In this document: in pieces, positions 45,114 through 54,673 of the stretch | Layout of the letters: every line of letters begins with the position of its first letter | How positions within the stretch are numbered: the first letter of the stretch is position 1 | Assembly (NCBI RefSeq): GCF_029589495.1 | Contig: NZ_JAAIVF010000001.1 | Span: 124,001-188,000 of the forward strand | Direction of reading: 5' to 3' | Origin: Speluncibacter jeojiensis | GTDB lineage: Bacteria > Actinomycetota > Actinomycetes > Mycobacteriales > Mycobacteriaceae | Length of the DNA: 64,000 nucleotides | The notes under the pieces: model-generated | Databases searched by the model: none | What the model saw: the letters and a program-made list of their open reading frames with translations, nothing else | Told to the model about the DNA's origin: nothing | Made by a program: the position numbers and the translations under genes

Positions 45114-46325
45114 ATGAGAACCAGGATCAGGCGTTTACCACTTCTGTTCGCCGTCGCGACGGCACTCGCGATGATGCTCTCGACCGTGAGCGGTCCCCCG
45201 CCGGCCGACGCGGCCACCCCGATACTCCCGGCGCCCGATCCCGATCCGTTCTACTCGGCCCCGCCCGATCTCGCCGCCCACCACAACGGCGACATCCTGC
45301 GCGTGCGGCAGGTCGACGTGGGCCGCTACGGACCGGCCAACGGGTGGCAGATCCTGTTCCGCTCCAGCAACTCCCAGGGCGCACCGATCGCGGCGATGAC
45401 CACCCTGATGGTGCCGTTGATGCCCGCCGCGCACCGGCCGCTGATGTCCTACCAGGCGATGATCAACTCGCTGGGCCTCGAGTGCGCTCCCTCGCACGAG
45501 TTGCTCCGCGGCACAGTCCAGGAGGCGCCGGCGCTGACCGCGATGCTGCTGCGCGGCTGGGCGGTCGCCGTGCCCGATCACCTCGGGCCGGAGAGCGAGT
45601 ACGGCGCCGCGCGACTCGGCGGGCAGATCGTGCTCGACGGGATCCGCGCGGCCGAGGCGCTGCCGCAGGCCGGTCTCGGCGGCAGTCCCATCGGGCTGGC
45701 CGGGTACTCCGGCGGGGCGATGGCCACCGCCTGGGCCGACGCGCTGGCGCCGACCTACGCCCCGGACCTGCGCATCGCCGGGGTCGCGGCCGGCGGGATC
45801 CCCGCGAACATGATCGACATGGCCCGCGGACTCGGCGTCGCCCCGCACCCGCTGTTCGGCCTCGGCTTCGCCGCCGCGATCGGACTCGAGCGGGCCTACC
45901 CGCAGCAGGTGCCGCTGAGCAGCCAGCTCAACCCGCAGGGCGTCGCGTTGCGCAACGAGATGGCCAACATGTGCACCCAGCAGATCATCGACGTGGGCGC
46001 GAACAAGGACGCGCAGCAACTCTCCACCACCACCGACCCGCTGATGAGCCCGTCGGCCCGCGCGGTCCTGGCCGAGAACAGCCTCGAGTACTACCCCGGC
46101 GCGCCCACCGCCCCGACCTTCGTCTGGCAGGGCGGAGCCGACGTGCTCGTCCCGGTCGGCGCCGTCGACCGCACCGTCGCGCACTGGTGCCGGGCGGGTG
46201 ACCGGGTCGACTACGCGCGACTGCCCGGGCTCGACCACGGCCCGGCCGGGGTGATCGGCTTGCCGCAGGCGATCGCCTACATGGAGGGCCGGTTCGACGG
46301 CGCGGCACCGCCGTCCAACTGCTGA
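45114..46325 (+). CDS. Secreted LIP-family lipase
   Basis: A 403-residue exported lipase of the PF03583 type. ATG 45114 opens a signal peptide (MRTRIRRLPLLFAVATALAMML, cleavage near ADAA). The mature part begins PDPDPFYSAPPDLAAHHNGDILRVRQV, a hallmark of this family; the nucleophile is Ser199 in GYSGGA, the acid is in QGGADVLVP and the histidine in LPGLDHGPAG. It is a more distant relative of the two lipases at 37-40 kb and likely hydrolyses triacylglycerols or polyol esters outside the cell. The frame extends to 44979 without a signal-like start. Confidence 0.9.
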   Translation: MRTRIRRLPLLFAVATALAMMLSTVSGPPPADAATPILPAPDPDPFYSAPPDLAAHHNGDILRVRQVDVGRYGPANGWQILFRSSNSQGAPIAAMTTLMVPLMPAAHRPLMSYQAMINSLGLECAPSHELLRGTVQEAPALTAMLLRGWAVAVPDHLGPESEYGAARLGGQIVLDGIRAAEALPQAGLGGSPIGLAGYSGGAMATAWADALAPTYAPDLRIAGVAAGGIPANMIDMARGLGVAPHPLFGLGFAAAIGLERAYPQQVPLSSQLNPQGVALRNEMANMCTQQIIDVGANKDAQQLSTTTDPLMSPSARAVLAENSLEYYPGAPTAPTFVWQGGADVLVPVGAVDRTVAHWCRAGDRVDYARLPGLDHGPAGVIGLPQAIAYMEGRFDGAAPPSNC

Positions 46326-46341
46326 GCCCGACCCGCAGCGA

Positions 46342-46374
46342 CGGCGGCCGGCCCCGTGTCGGGACCGGCCGCCG
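46342..46374. terminator. Terminator between the lipase and MFS genes
   Basis: Inverted repeat CGGCGGCCGGCCCC / GGGACCGGCCGCCG with one mismatch and loop GTGTC, between two converging genes, so it may work in both directions. Confidence 0.8.
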
Positions 46375-46385
46375 CAGCGTCCGCG

Positions 46386-47879
46386 TCAGTGCGCGGCCGC
46401 CACCGCCCCCTCCGGCGCGTCCGGCAGCAGCCCGGGCCGCACCAGCACCGCCGCGACGACCGCGCCGACCGCGAAAATTCCTGCGGCCCACCAGAACGTG
46501 GTCGTGTAGCTGTGCACGGCCGCGAGCGCCGCCGTGTGCGGCGTCGGCGCGCGCCCCACCATGAAGTCGCTCATCGCGGTCGCGGCGATCGTGCTCAGCA
46601 GCGCCGTGCCGATCGACCCGCCGACCTGCTGCATGGTGTTGACCGTCGCGGACGCCACGCCCGAATCCTCCGGCCGCACACCGGTGATCGCGCTCTGCAT
46701 GCTCGGCGCGAAGACCATGCCCATGCCGGTCCCGGTCACGACCAGACCCGGCAGGATGTGCACGGCGTAGGTGCTGTCCAGCCCGATCCGGGTCAGCATC
46801 AGCATGCCCAGCGCGGCCACCACCATGCCCGCCGTCATCAGCACGCGCGGCCCGATGCGCGGCAGGAACACCGCGGTCGACGACGTCGCCGCGACCATCA
46901 TCCCGGCGACCATCGGCAGGAAGGCCAATCCGGTGACGATCGGGGTGTATCCCAGCACGGTCTGCAGGTAGAACGTCAGGAACAGGAACACCGCGAACAT
47001 GCCCGAGCCGGTGAGGAACACCGAGAGGTAGGCCCCGCCGCGGGTGCGGTCGAGGATGATCCGCAGCGGCAGCAACGGGTGCTCGACGCGCCGCTGCAGC
47101 CAGGCGAACACCCCGAGCAGCACCACACCGGCAGCCAGGAACGCGACCGTGACCGCGTTGCCCCATCCGCTCGATTCGGCGTGCGAGAAGCCGTAGACGA
47201 CCGAGAACAGCGCCGCCGACACCGCGAGGGTTCCCGGAATGTCCAGTCGCGGACGATGTTCCGACGGCGTGCGGTCGAGCAGGTAATAGGCGCCGATCAG
47301 GGCAAGCAGCGCGAACGCCAGGTTGACGTACAGGCACCAGCGCCACGACGCCCACTCGGTGAGCATGCCGCCGAGCAGCAGTCCCAGCGCACCGCCGCCG
47401 CCGGCGATCGCACCGAAGATGCCGAACGCCTTGGCCCTTTCGTCGGCACGGGTGAAGGTGACGGCGAGCAGCGACAGCGCCGACGGCGCGAGCAGCGCGG
47501 CGAATGCTCCCTGCCCGGCGCGCGCGGCGACGAGCATGCCGAAGCTGCCGGCCGCGCCGCCCACGGCGGACATCACCGCGAAGCCGACCAGTCCGATCAT
47601 GAATGTGGTGCGCCGGCCGAACAGGTCGGAGAGCCGGCCGCCGAGCAGCAACAGGCTGCCGAAGGCCAGCGCATAGGCGGTGACCACCCATTGGCGGTCA
47701 CCGTCGGAGAACGCGAGCGAGTGCTGCGCGGCCGGCAGCGCGATGTTCACGATGGTGGCGTCGAGCACCACCATCAGCTGGGCCAGACCCAGCACGCCGA
47801 GCGAGAACCAGCGCAGACGGTGGTGGTTGCCCGTGCGACCAGGCGGGGTCGCGGTCCGGTCGACTGTTGTCGTTGTCAT
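46386..47879 (-). CDS. MFS drug-efflux transporter, DHA2 (14-TM, EmrB/QacA) type
   Basis: A 497-residue proton-driven exporter with about 14 helices. Motif A is GRLSDLFGRRTTF, motif D1-like LDATIVNIALPA follows helix 1, and motif C-like GGALGLLLGGML lies in helix 5. Relatives pump dyes, detergents or antibiotics. ATG 47879 gives a normal cytosolic start (MTTTTVDRTATPP). It is divergent from a TetR gene across a 216-base region with two similar palindromic sites, implying repression relieved by the exported compound. Confidence 0.92.
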   Translation of the reverse strand: MTTTTVDRTATPPGRTGNHHRLRWFSLGVLGLAQLMVVLDATIVNIALPAAQHSLAFSDGDRQWVVTAYALAFGSLLLLGGRLSDLFGRRTTFMIGLVGFAVMSAVGGAAGSFGMLVAARAGQGAFAALLAPSALSLLAVTFTRADERAKAFGIFGAIAGGGGALGLLLGGMLTEWASWRWCLYVNLAFALLALIGAYYLLDRTPSEHRPRLDIPGTLAVSAALFSVVYGFSHAESSGWGNAVTVAFLAAGVVLLGVFAWLQRRVEHPLLPLRIILDRTRGGAYLSVFLTGSGMFAVFLFLTFYLQTVLGYTPIVTGLAFLPMVAGMMVAATSSTAVFLPRIGPRVLMTAGMVVAALGMLMLTRIGLDSTYAVHILPGLVVTGTGMGMVFAPSMQSAITGVRPEDSGVASATVNTMQQVGGSIGTALLSTIAATAMSDFMVGRAPTPHTAALAAVHSYTTTFWWAAGIFAVGAVVAAVLVRPGLLPDAPEGAVAAAH

Positions 47880-47959
47880 GGGAAATCCTCACCGGGATCG
47901 GGGTGGCCATCGGGAGACTCCGTGGCCGGAGGGACGGGTAGTCTGGGTGAGAGTGAAGC

Positions 47960-48017
47960 GGAGGAAGAACCTCCACTTGCAACACCGTACACCGAACCGG
48001 AGGCAATGTCTCCACTT
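47960..48017. promoter_or_regulatory. Two repeated operator-like sites between MFS and TetR genes
   Basis: GGAGGAAGAACCTCCACTT (47960-47978) and GGAGGCAATGTCTCCACTT (47999-48017) share the ends GGAGG...TCCACTT. Each is an imperfect inverted repeat (AAGCGGAGG / CCTCCACTT for the first). They begin 39 bases apart. Such paired sites suit a TetR regulator controlling both divergent genes. Confidence 0.65.
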
Positions 48018-48095
48018 ATTTTTCGACCGGGAGATTCGGCCGCGACCTTCGACGACAGCGACGTTTCCACCGAGACCTTCCGGATACCAGGCATC

Positions 48096-48764
48096 ATGGA
48101 CACCGTGAGTACCGTCACCGGGCGCCCGCTCCGCGCGGACGCCGAACGCAATCGTCAGCGGATCCTCGACGCCGCCGCCGACCTCTTCGCCGCCGAGGGC
48201 CTGGACGTCACCCTCGACGACGTGGCCCGGCAGGCCGGCGTCGGCGTCGGGACCGTCTACCGGCGGTTCGCCAACAAGCAGGAGCTGGTCGACGCGCTGT
48301 TCGAGCGCACGCTCGAGGAGATGGAGACCAAGGCCCGCGAGTGCCTCGCCGACCCCGATCCCTGGCATGCGCTGGTGGCCTTCCTCGAGTACTCGTGCCT
48401 GACGATGGCGGTCAACCGCGGACTGGGCGATGTCATCACCGACCGGATGACGGACCTGCAGCGGATCAGCTGCACCCGTGAGCGGATCACACCGGTGATC
48501 GAGCAGATCCTGGTCCGCGCGCGGGACGCGGGCACGCTGCGGGCCGAGGCCGAGGTCTCGGACTTCTTCGCGCTGATCCGGATGATCGAGGCCATCGCCG
48601 ACTTCGCCCGCCCGGTCAATGCCGAGGTGTGGCGACGCTATCTGGCGGTGATGCTCGACGGGCTGCGCAGCGACGACCTGCCGCGGTGCCCGCTGCCGGT
48701 TCCGGCGCTGACCGAGAACCAGATCATGCAGGCCAAGCAGCACTGCGCCGGCCGCCGCCGCTGA
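48096..48764 (+). CDS. TetR-family transcriptional regulator
   Basis: A 222-residue regulator with HTH ILDAAADLFAAEGLDVTLDDVARQAGVGVGTVYRRFANKQELVDALF (about 20-65) and a helical C-terminal domain. It lies divergent from the MFS exporter and is its likely repressor. ATG 48096 is the first start near the HTH; GTG 48105 is possible, and the frame is open to beyond 48007. The C-terminus ends in a basic HCAGRRR. Confidence 0.9.
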   Translation: MDTVSTVTGRPLRADAERNRQRILDAAADLFAAEGLDVTLDDVARQAGVGVGTVYRRFANKQELVDALFERTLEEMETKARECLADPDPWHALVAFLEYSCLTMAVNRGLGDVITDRMTDLQRISCTRERITPVIEQILVRARDAGTLRAEAEVSDFFALIRMIEAIADFARPVNAEVWRRYLAVMLDGLRSDDLPRCPLPVPALTENQIMQAKQHCAGRRR

Positions 48765-48780
48765 CCGCACATGCGCAGCA

Positions 48781-48815
48781 CGAAGGCCCCGGACCGTGTC
48801 GGTCCGGGGCCTTCG
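48781..48815. terminator. Strong terminator downstream of tmRNA
   Basis: Perfect 15-bp stem CGAAGGCCCCGGACC / GGTCCGGGGCCTTCG with loop GTGTC, between the 3' ends of the TetR gene and the tmRNA gene, usable from both sides. Confidence 0.85.
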
Positions 48816-48819
48816 TCCG

Positions 48820-49187
48820 TGGAGCTGCCGGGAATCGAACCCGGGTCCTCCGCCGCGTCACCAGGGCTTCTCCGTGTGCAGTTCGCTATGTCTCTACTTG
48901 GATCTCCCGGTCTCGCGAACCAGCCGAGATGACGATCCCAGTCGCTGTTGGTTGTCCCGTACGACTCCGCGACCGGGCCGGACGGTGAAGCCCTCTAGCT
49001 GATGCCAGTACCCGACCCGAGGGCGAGATCGGACTGACAGACACGCTTCGCTACTTAGGCAGCGAGAGCGTAGTCGCGCTGATTGGAATCGGCGCTTAAT
49101 TGGTTGCAACGACGCTTACGGTGGTCTCTTGCCTGCACCGACACGCTTCCCCTGACTCAACGTACGCAGTCGAAACCGTTCAGCCCC
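48820..49187 (-). ncRNA. ssrA: Transfer-messenger RNA
   Basis: A 368-nt tmRNA. The 5' end GGGGCTGAACGG and the 3' end CCCGGGTTCGATTCCCGGCAGCTCCA form the tRNA-Ala-like domain with acceptor pairing GGGGCTG/CAGCTCC, T-loop TTCGATT and discriminator A (3' part stated in pieces: T-arm CCGGGTTCGATTCCCGG, acceptor CAGCTCCA). The tag reading frame lies at 49055-49093 and encodes ADSNQRDYALAA followed by TAA; the resume alanine comes from GCC or the charged tRNA-like part. CCA is not encoded. It rescues ribosomes stalled on broken mRNA. SmpB, its partner, is encoded just upstream on the same strand. Confidence 0.97.
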
Positions 49188-49293
49188 GTACGCCCCGGTG
49201 TCTCTCACCGGGCCACCAACTGTAACGCTTTCCCCCGACAGAGTCATCCCGGTTTTCCGGGCACACGATCAGGCCCCCGGCGCCGTGCCCGTT

Positions 49294-49857
49294 TCAGTGC
49301 GCGAAGGCCACCTTCAGCACGACGATCACCAGCGCGACCACGACCAGTCCCAGACCACCGAACAGGGTGGCGCCGGTCGGTCGGGTGCCGCGCAGCCGGG
49401 TGATCACCACCGGGATCCCGGCGAGCCTGACCACCAGGTAGAGCTCCGCGAGGAGGTGGCCCAGCCGTGGGGTCAGCCAGCCCTGCCAGACCGTCACCAG
49501 CACCAGCACGGGGATCACGGCGGACGTCAAGATCGGCAACGAGTCGCGCAGCAGCCGCGACAGCGGCTCCGGGCTGCCGCGCACCTGGTCGCCGACGCTC
49601 TCCGCGAACAGGTGCGCGAGGAAGGTCGAGAAGCTGGTCCCCACCACGATGAGGATGCCGGCGGTGTCACTCTTGGACAGTGTCAGCGGGACCAGCGCGG
49701 CCAGGATGAGGATGTTGCCGTAGACGTAGGCGGAGATGCGGCCCGCGGCCTCACCCGGCGTGACCTCCGACGAGGTGAGCCACCGCCACCCGCGCTGCAC
49801 CGCGTCGGTGGCGGCGGCCGCGGCCGGCGCCTGCGCATCGGGCGCGGGTCGGGTCAA
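49294..49857 (-). CDS. Four-helix membrane protein of unknown function
   Basis: A 187-residue hydrophobic protein. After an Ala/Pro-rich start ([20 protein letters not shown]) come helices such as [59 protein letters not shown] and [21 protein letters not shown]. The segment [17 protein letters not shown] is the most distinctive. It shares TTGA (49854-49857) with the smpB stop, so the start is TTG and translation is coupled. I do not recognise the family; similar proteins are annotated only as integral membrane proteins. Confidence 0.75.
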   Translation of the reverse strand: MTRPAPDAQAPAAAAATDAVQRGWRWLTSSEVTPGEAAGRISAYVYGNILILAALVPLTLSKSDTAGILIVVGTSFSTFLAHLFAESVGDQVRGSPEPLSRLLRDSLPILTSAVIPVLVLVTVWQGWLTPRLGHLLAELYLVVRLAGIPVVITRLRGTRPTGATLFGGLGLVVVALVIVVLKVAFAH

Positions 49858-50327
49858 CGCATCCCCTTGATCCGCCGGCCCAGCTCCCGGGTGACCTCGC
49901 GTTCCGCGGTCCGGCGCGCGATGTCCTGCCGCTTGTCGTACGCCTGCTTGCCCTTTGCCAGCGCGAGCTCGACCTTGACCTTGCCCTCGGAGAAGTACAT
50001 CGACAGCGGGACCAGCGTCAGGCTGCCCTCGTGGGTCTTGCCGATCAGCGTCTGGATCTCCCGCTTGTGCAGCAGCAGCTTCCGGTTGCGACGCGGCGAG
50101 TGGTTCGTCCACGTGCCGTGGGAGTACTCGGGGATGTGCAGCCCACGCAGCCACACCTCACCGTCGTCGACGGTGGCGAAGGCGTCGACCAGCGACGCCT
50201 TGCCCTCGCGCAGGCTCTTGACCTCGGTGCCCACCAGCGCGACGCCCGCCTCGTAGGTGTCGATGATCGCGTAGTTGTGCCGCGCCTTGCGGTTGGTCGC
50301 GATGACCTTGCGGCCCTTCTCTTTCAC
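49854..50327 (-). CDS. smpB: SsrA-binding protein
   Basis: Binds the tRNA-like domain of tmRNA and delivers it to stalled ribosomes. The 157 residues have the OB-fold core: [65 protein letters not shown], and the basic C-terminal tail [20 protein letters not shown] that enters the mRNA channel. GTG 50327 is chosen for its position and an AGAGG ribosome site. Its place between ftsX and ssrA matches M. tuberculosis (Rv3100c). Confidence 0.96.
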   Translation of the reverse strand: MKEKGRKVIATNRKARHNYAIIDTYEAGVALVGTEVKSLREGKASLVDAFATVDDGEVWLRGLHIPEYSHGTWTNHSPRRNRKLLLHKREIQTLIGKTHEGSLTLVPLSMYFSEGKVKVELALAKGKQAYDKRQDIARRTAEREVTRELGRRIKGMR

Positions 50328-50406
50328 GTCTGTGCCTCTTGTGCTGGGACCCTTGCGGATCCGGTGTCGTCGATTACTGCCCCACCTTACGGTCCGGGGC
50401 AACCGA

Positions 50407-51309
50407 TTATTGCCGCACGTAGAGGCGCAACGTGACGTACGCCGTCACCGCGGCCAGCGCCCCGCCGATCAGCACCAGGAACGGAGACACCAGCAGGATG
50501 TCGGAGTTCGAGATCTTGGCGACGATGTTCGCGTTGTAGACGTCACCGAGCACGTTGTCGACGAAGACGTTCTTCGCGGTGAACAACCCGACGATCGCCA
50601 GCACGGAGCCGACCACCGCGGCGACCATCGCCTCGAGCAGGAACGGTAGCTGCGTGTACCACCTGGAGGCGCCGACCAGTCTCATGATGCCGACCTCCGT
50701 GCGTCTGGTGTACGCCGCGATCTGGATCATGTTGGCGATCAGCAGCAGCGCGCCGATCGCCTGCACGATCGCGATCGCGAACGCCGCATTCCGGACGCCG
50801 TCGAGCACCGAGAACAGCCGCTGCACCAGATCCTGCTGGTTGCGCACGCTCTGCACGCCCGGACGGTTGGCGAACTGGTCGGTGATCACCCCGAACCGAT
50901 TCGGGTCGGTGAGCTTGACCTTGAACGATGCGGGCAGCGACTCGGGCCGCACCAGCTTGATCAGCTCGGGGGTGTTGGCGAAGCTGCGCTTGTAGATCTC
51001 GTAGGCCTGGGCACGGTTGACATACGACACCGACTGCACGCCGGGAGTGTTCTCCAGATCGGTGCGCAGCGCCTCGCAGGTCGCCTGCTGGCAGCCCGGG
51101 TCGTTGCTCGACAGGTCGTCGTTGAGGAAGACCTCGACCTCGACACGGTCCAGGTAGATCTGCTGGGTCTTGTTGGTCATCTGCACCACCAGCAGGCCCG
51201 CGCCGAACAGGCCGAGCGAGATCGCGGTGGTGAGGATCATCGCGATCGTCATGGTCAGGTTGCGGCGCAGGCCGCTGAGGACCTCGCTGAAGATGAAACT
51301 TGCGCGCAT
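50407..51309 (-). CDS. ftsX: Cell-division ABC permease FtsX
   Basis: Membrane partner of FtsE that passes conformational signals to periplasmic peptidoglycan hydrolases of the RipC type. The 300 residues have a first helix at [23 protein letters not shown], an extracellular domain (about 48-165) including [18 protein letters not shown] and a Cys pair (CQQATC), and three helices in the C-terminal half with [16 protein letters not shown], the coupling region to FtsE. ATG 51309. It lies 57 bases after ftsE, in the same operon. Confidence 0.96.
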   Translation of the reverse strand: MRASFIFSEVLSGLRRNLTMTIAMILTTAISLGLFGAGLLVVQMTNKTQQIYLDRVEVEVFLNDDLSSNDPGCQQATCEALRTDLENTPGVQSVSYVNRAQAYEIYKRSFANTPELIKLVRPESLPASFKVKLTDPNRFGVITDQFANRPGVQSVRNQQDLVQRLFSVLDGVRNAAFAIAIVQAIGALLLIANMIQIAAYTRRTEVGIMRLVGASRWYTQLPFLLEAMVAAVVGSVLAIVGLFTAKNVFVDNVLGDVYNANIVAKISNSDILLVSPFLVLIGGALAAVTAYVTLRLYVRQ

Positions 51310-51366
51310 GGGGTGTGAAGATCCTCTGGGGTCGGGGACGTACCGGTGGCCGGGGCGGGCTGCGGG

Positions 51367-52056
51367 CTAACGGCCCACGCCGTACACGCCCCTCGACTCG
51401 TCGCGGACCACCTTGCCGAGGTCGAGCTCGACCACGCGTCGCCGCATCGAGTCGACGATCTGGTGGTCGTGCGTGGCCATCACGACGGTGGTGCCGGTGC
51501 GGTTGATCCGCTCGAGCAGCAGCATGATGTCCTGGCTGGTGTCGGGGTCGAGGTTGCCGGTCGGCTCGTCGGCCAGCAGCACCAACGGCCTGTTGACAAA
51601 CGCGCGCGCGATCGCCACGCGCTGCTGCTCGCCGCCGGAGAGCTCGTGCGGCAGCCGGTTCGCCTTGCCACCGAGGCCGACCAGGTCCAGCACCTCGGGG
51701 ACGACCTTCTGGATCGTCGGCGCCGGCTTGCCGATCACCTCGAGCGCGAAGGCGACGTTCTCGGCGACGGTCTTCTGCTGCAGCAGCCGGAAGTCCTGGA
51801 ACACGCAGCCGATCCGCTGACGCAGCTTCGGCACGCGGCGGCCCGAGAGCCTGTTGACGTGGAAGTCCCCGAGCCGGATGTCTCCCTTGGTCGGGTTCTC
51901 CTCCTTGAGCAGCAGCCGCAGGAACGTCGACTTCCCCGAGCCGGACGGCCCGATCAGAAAGACGAACTCTCCCTTGTCGATCGAGACGTTCACCTTGTCC
52001 AGGGCCGGCCTGGTCGATGTCTTGTACGACTTGGAGACATTCTCGACACTGATCAC
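51367..52056 (-). CDS. ftsE: Cell-division ABC ATPase FtsE
   Basis: Cytosolic ATPase of the FtsEX complex. The 229 residues show Walker [10 protein letters not shown] (36-44), Q-loop [16 protein letters not shown], signature [15 protein letters not shown], Walker [15 protein letters not shown] and H-loop ATHDH. The N-terminal [22 protein letters not shown] is typical. The start is ATG 52056. Gene order prfB-mscS-membrane protein-ftsE-ftsX-smpB is as in M. tuberculosis Rv3105c-Rv3100c. Confidence 0.97.
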   Translation of the reverse strand: MISVENVSKSYKTSTRPALDKVNVSIDKGEFVFLIGPSGSGKSTFLRLLLKEENPTKGDIRLGDFHVNRLSGRRVPKLRQRIGCVFQDFRLLQQKTVAENVAFALEVIGKPAPTIQKVVPEVLDLVGLGGKANRLPHELSGGEQQRVAIARAFVNRPLVLLADEPTGNLDPDTSQDIMLLLERINRTGTTVVMATHDHQIVDSMRRRVVELDLGKVVRDESRGVYGVGR

Positions 52057-52111
52057 GGGGAGCCAGTGTAGCGGCGGCTCCTGGCAACGCCCGGGGCTCG
52101 TCCGCGGCGCG

Positions 52112-52579
52112 TCAGCCCGGCGTCGCCGGCGTCGTCGGCGCGACCGAAGGGGTCTGCTGCGGTGCTGGAGTCGGCTCCGGCGGGGCCGGGAACAACTGCG
52201 GCAGCCGGAACAGCGGCGGCGGGGCGGGTGTGGTCGTCGGCGACGGCTCGGTGGTCGCCGTCGGGGTTTCGGTCGGGCTGGTCGTGGCGGTCGGCTCGGT
52301 GGTGGTCGGGGCCGACTCGGTCGTGGTCGGAGCAGGCTCGACGGTCGTCGGCACGGGCACCACGGGCACGTACCGGGCGGTCCCGTTCACCGGCGGGCGC
52401 TGCACGACCGGGGCGGGCCGCACCATCAGGTACAGCTCGAGCACGGCGAGGAAGGCCACCACCAACGCCACCGTCGAGGTGCGCACCCGGCCGCCGAACA
52501 GGCGCGGCGGCACCCGGCGCCACCAGCGCCGGCGCTCGTCACCGCGGGCCCCATCGGTCTTGGGCGTCCCGTCGCTCAT
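52112..52579 (-). CDS. Pro/Thr-rich single-pass membrane protein (Rv3103c-like)
   Basis: A 155-residue protein with a basic cytosolic start ([19 protein letters not shown]), one helix ([20 protein letters not shown], about 34-53), and an extracellular region of about 100 residues made mostly of Pro, Thr, Glu and Ser (for example [17 protein letters not shown]). Such stretches are often O-mannosylated in actinobacteria. Its ATG overlaps the mscS stop (ATGA, 52576-52579). The position matches the proline-rich Rv3103c. A role in division or envelope sensing beside FtsEX is possible but unproven. Confidence 0.8.
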   Translation of the reverse strand: MSDGTPKTDGARGDERRRWWRRVPPRLFGGRVRTSTVALVVAFLAVLELYLMVRPAPVVQRPPVNGTARYVPVVPVPTTVEPAPTTTESAPTTTEPTATTSPTETPTATTEPSPTTTPAPPPLFRLPQLFPAPPEPTPAPQQTPSVAPTTPATPG

Positions 52580-53493
52580 CGCTGTACCGCTTCGGCGACC
52601 GACTCGCCGGTCGCCTGTTCGGGTTCGACCTTGACCGCGATGCCGCTGCGCGCGAAGGCGGTGACGATCCGCACCCGCAACTCGCGGCCCACCTCGAACT
52701 GCTTGCCGGGCAGCGTGCGCGCGACCATGCGGACGTGCACCTCGTCCATCGACAGCGACTCGACGCCCATCACCGAGGGGGTGTCGAGCAGCAGCGGGCG
52801 CAGCCGGGTGTCCTCGAAGGCGTCTGTGCCGACCCGTACCAGCAACTCGTTGACCCGGTTGACGTCTGCGGTGGCCGGGACCGGCACGTCGATCACCGAC
52901 CGGGCCCAGTCGCGCGAGAGGTTGATCGACTTGACGATCTGACCGTTGGGGATCGTGACCACCTCGCCGTCGGCGGTGCGCAGCTTGGTCACCCGCAGCG
53001 TGACGTCCTCGACGGTGCCCTGCGCGGGGTCGCCGGCGCCGACGGCCATGATGTTCACGACGTCACCGAAGCCGTACTGGCGCTCGGTGATGATGAAGAA
53101 GCCGGCCAGCAGGTCCTGCACGACGCGTTGTGCGCCGAAGCCCAGCGCAGCACCGAGCACGGTCGCGGGCGCGACGAGCGACGAGATCGGGATCCCGATC
53201 CGGTCCAGCACCATCAGCGTGGCGATCGTGTAGATCAGCACGATCGTCACCCAGGTGATCACCTGGGCGACAGCGTGCCGGTGCTTGGCCTGCTCGGTGC
53301 GGACCAGTTCGTCGTTGGTCTTGAACTCGTCGTCGATGCGCTTGGTGACCCGATAGCCGATCCAGGTCACCATGCGGGTCAGCAAGATCGACCCGATCAC
53401 GATCAGCACGATCTGCAGCCCGTTCGAGCGGGCCCAGGTCTGGATGTCGTTGGTCGGACCGAACACGTGCGGCAGCGCCGCAACCACCGTCAC
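52576..53493 (-). CDS. Small-conductance mechanosensitive channel (MscS family)
   Basis: A 305-residue channel that would open under membrane tension to release osmolytes. It has helices IVLIVIGSILLTRMVTWIGY and VITWVTIVLIYTIATLMVL, the pore helix PATVLGAALGFGAQRVVQDLLAGFFIITE (the A/G packing pattern of MscS TM3), and the beta-domain GTVEDVTLRVTKLRTADGEVVTIPNGQI. GTG 53493 is chosen because GAGGAG lies upstream; the open frame to 53562 overlaps prfB. It is eight bases from prfB and translationally coupled to the Pro/Thr-rich gene. Confidence 0.92.
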   Translation of the reverse strand: MTVVAALPHVFGPTNDIQTWARSNGLQIVLIVIGSILLTRMVTWIGYRVTKRIDDEFKTNDELVRTEQAKHRHAVAQVITWVTIVLIYTIATLMVLDRIGIPISSLVAPATVLGAALGFGAQRVVQDLLAGFFIITERQYGFGDVVNIMAVGAGDPAQGTVEDVTLRVTKLRTADGEVVTIPNGQIVKSINLSRDWARSVIDVPVPATADVNRVNELLVRVGTDAFEDTRLRPLLLDTPSVMGVESLSMDEVHVRMVARTLPGKQFEVGRELRVRIVTAFARSGIAVKVEPEQATGESVAEAVQR

Positions 53494-53500
53494 CGGCCGG

Positions 53501-54616
53501 TCACTCCTCGGCGTGCTGCATGCGCCAGCGGATGCCCGCCTCGAGGAACCCGTCGATGTCACCGTCGAGCACGCCGGACGGGTTGTTCACCTCGTACTCG
53601 GTGCGCAGGTCCTTGACCATCTGGTACGGGTGCAGCACGTAGGAGCGCATCTGGTTGCCCCACGAGGCGTTGCCGCCGGAGCCCAGCTCCTCCATCGCGG
53701 CCTTCTCCTCCTGGCGCTTGCGCTCGAGCAGCTTGGCCTGCAGCACCTTCATCGCGGCGACCTTGTTCTGCAGCTGCGACTTCTCGTTCTGGCAGGTGAC
53801 CACGATGCCCGTGGGGATGTGGGTCAGGCGTACCGCCGAGTCGGTCGTGTTGACCGACTGTCCGCCCGGCCCGGACGAGCGGTAGACGTCGACGCGGACC
53901 TCGTTCTCGGGCACGTCGATGTGGTCGGTGGTCTCGACGACCGGCAGCACCTCGACCTCGGCGAACGACGTCTGCCGGCGGCCCTGGTTGTCGAACGGGC
54001 TGATCCGCACCAGGCGGTGCGTGCCCTGCTCGACCGAGAGCGTGCCGTAGGTGTACGGCGCCTTGACGGCGAAGGTGGTGGACTTGATGCCCGCCTCCTC
54101 GGCGTACGACGTGTCGTACACCTCCACGGTGTACTTGTGCTTCTCCGCCCAGCGGATGTACATGCGCATGAGCATCTCGGCGAAGTCCGCGGCGTCGACA
54201 CCACCGGCGCCGGAGCGGATGTTCACCAGCGCGTCACGCTGGTCGAACTCGCCGGACAGCAGCGTCCGGACCTCCATCGCCTCGATGTCCTCGCGCAGCT
54301 TCGCCCGGTCCGTGTCCGCGTCGGCCTTCGCGGCGGCGGCCGCGTCGCCTGACTCCTCCTCGGCCAGCTCGTAGAGCACCGGCAGGTCCTCGAGGCGGCC
54401 GCGCAGGTCCTCGACCCGGCGCAGCTCGCCCTGCTTGTAGGACAGCTCGCTGGTGACCTGCTGGGCGTGGTCCTGGTCGTTCCACAGGTCCGGATCCGAC
54501 GCCTGATGCTCGAGTTCGTCGATGCGCTGACGCAACTCGTCGACGTCGAGCACCTTCTCGACGGTGGTCAAAGTGGTGTCCAGTTCGGCGAGGTCTGCAG
54601 AAACGTCGGGATGCAC
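53501..54616 (-). CDS. prfB: Peptide chain release factor 2
   Basis: Reads UGA and UAA stop codons and triggers peptide release. The 371 residues carry the stop-reading tripeptide SPF (206-208, in [11 protein letters not shown]) that defines RF2, and the catalytic GGQ (251-253, [14 protein letters not shown]). The N-terminal coiled domain (about 1-115) is normal. No in-frame UGA or programmed frameshift signal occurs at the start, as usual in actinobacteria. The start is GTG 54616. It is divergent from hisN across 57 bases. Confidence 0.97.
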   Translation of the reverse strand: MHPDVSADLAELDTTLTTVEKVLDVDELRQRIDELEHQASDPDLWNDQDHAQQVTSELSYKQGELRRVEDLRGRLEDLPVLYELAEEESGDAAAAAKADADTDRAKLREDIEAMEVRTLLSGEFDQRDALVNIRSGAGGVDAADFAEMLMRMYIRWAEKHKYTVEVYDTSYAEEAGIKSTTFAVKAPYTYGTLSVEQGTHRLVRISPFDNQGRRQTSFAEVEVLPVVETTDHIDVPENEVRVDVYRSSGPGGQSVNTTDSAVRLTHIPTGIVVTCQNEKSQLQNKVAAMKVLQAKLLERKRQEEKAAMEELGSGGNASWGNQMRSYVLHPYQMVKDLRTEYEVNNPSGVLDGDIDGFLEAGIRWRMQHAEE

Positions 54617-54673
54617 AGTTCCCCAGGCTACCGGTCGATCGTCGCCGGTGGCCGATCGCGTAGCGTCCCGGTC

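Noticed and set aside
53501-54616. Programmed +1 frameshift in prfB
   Set aside because: The frame is continuous from the GTG start and has no internal UGA, as is normal for actinobacteria.
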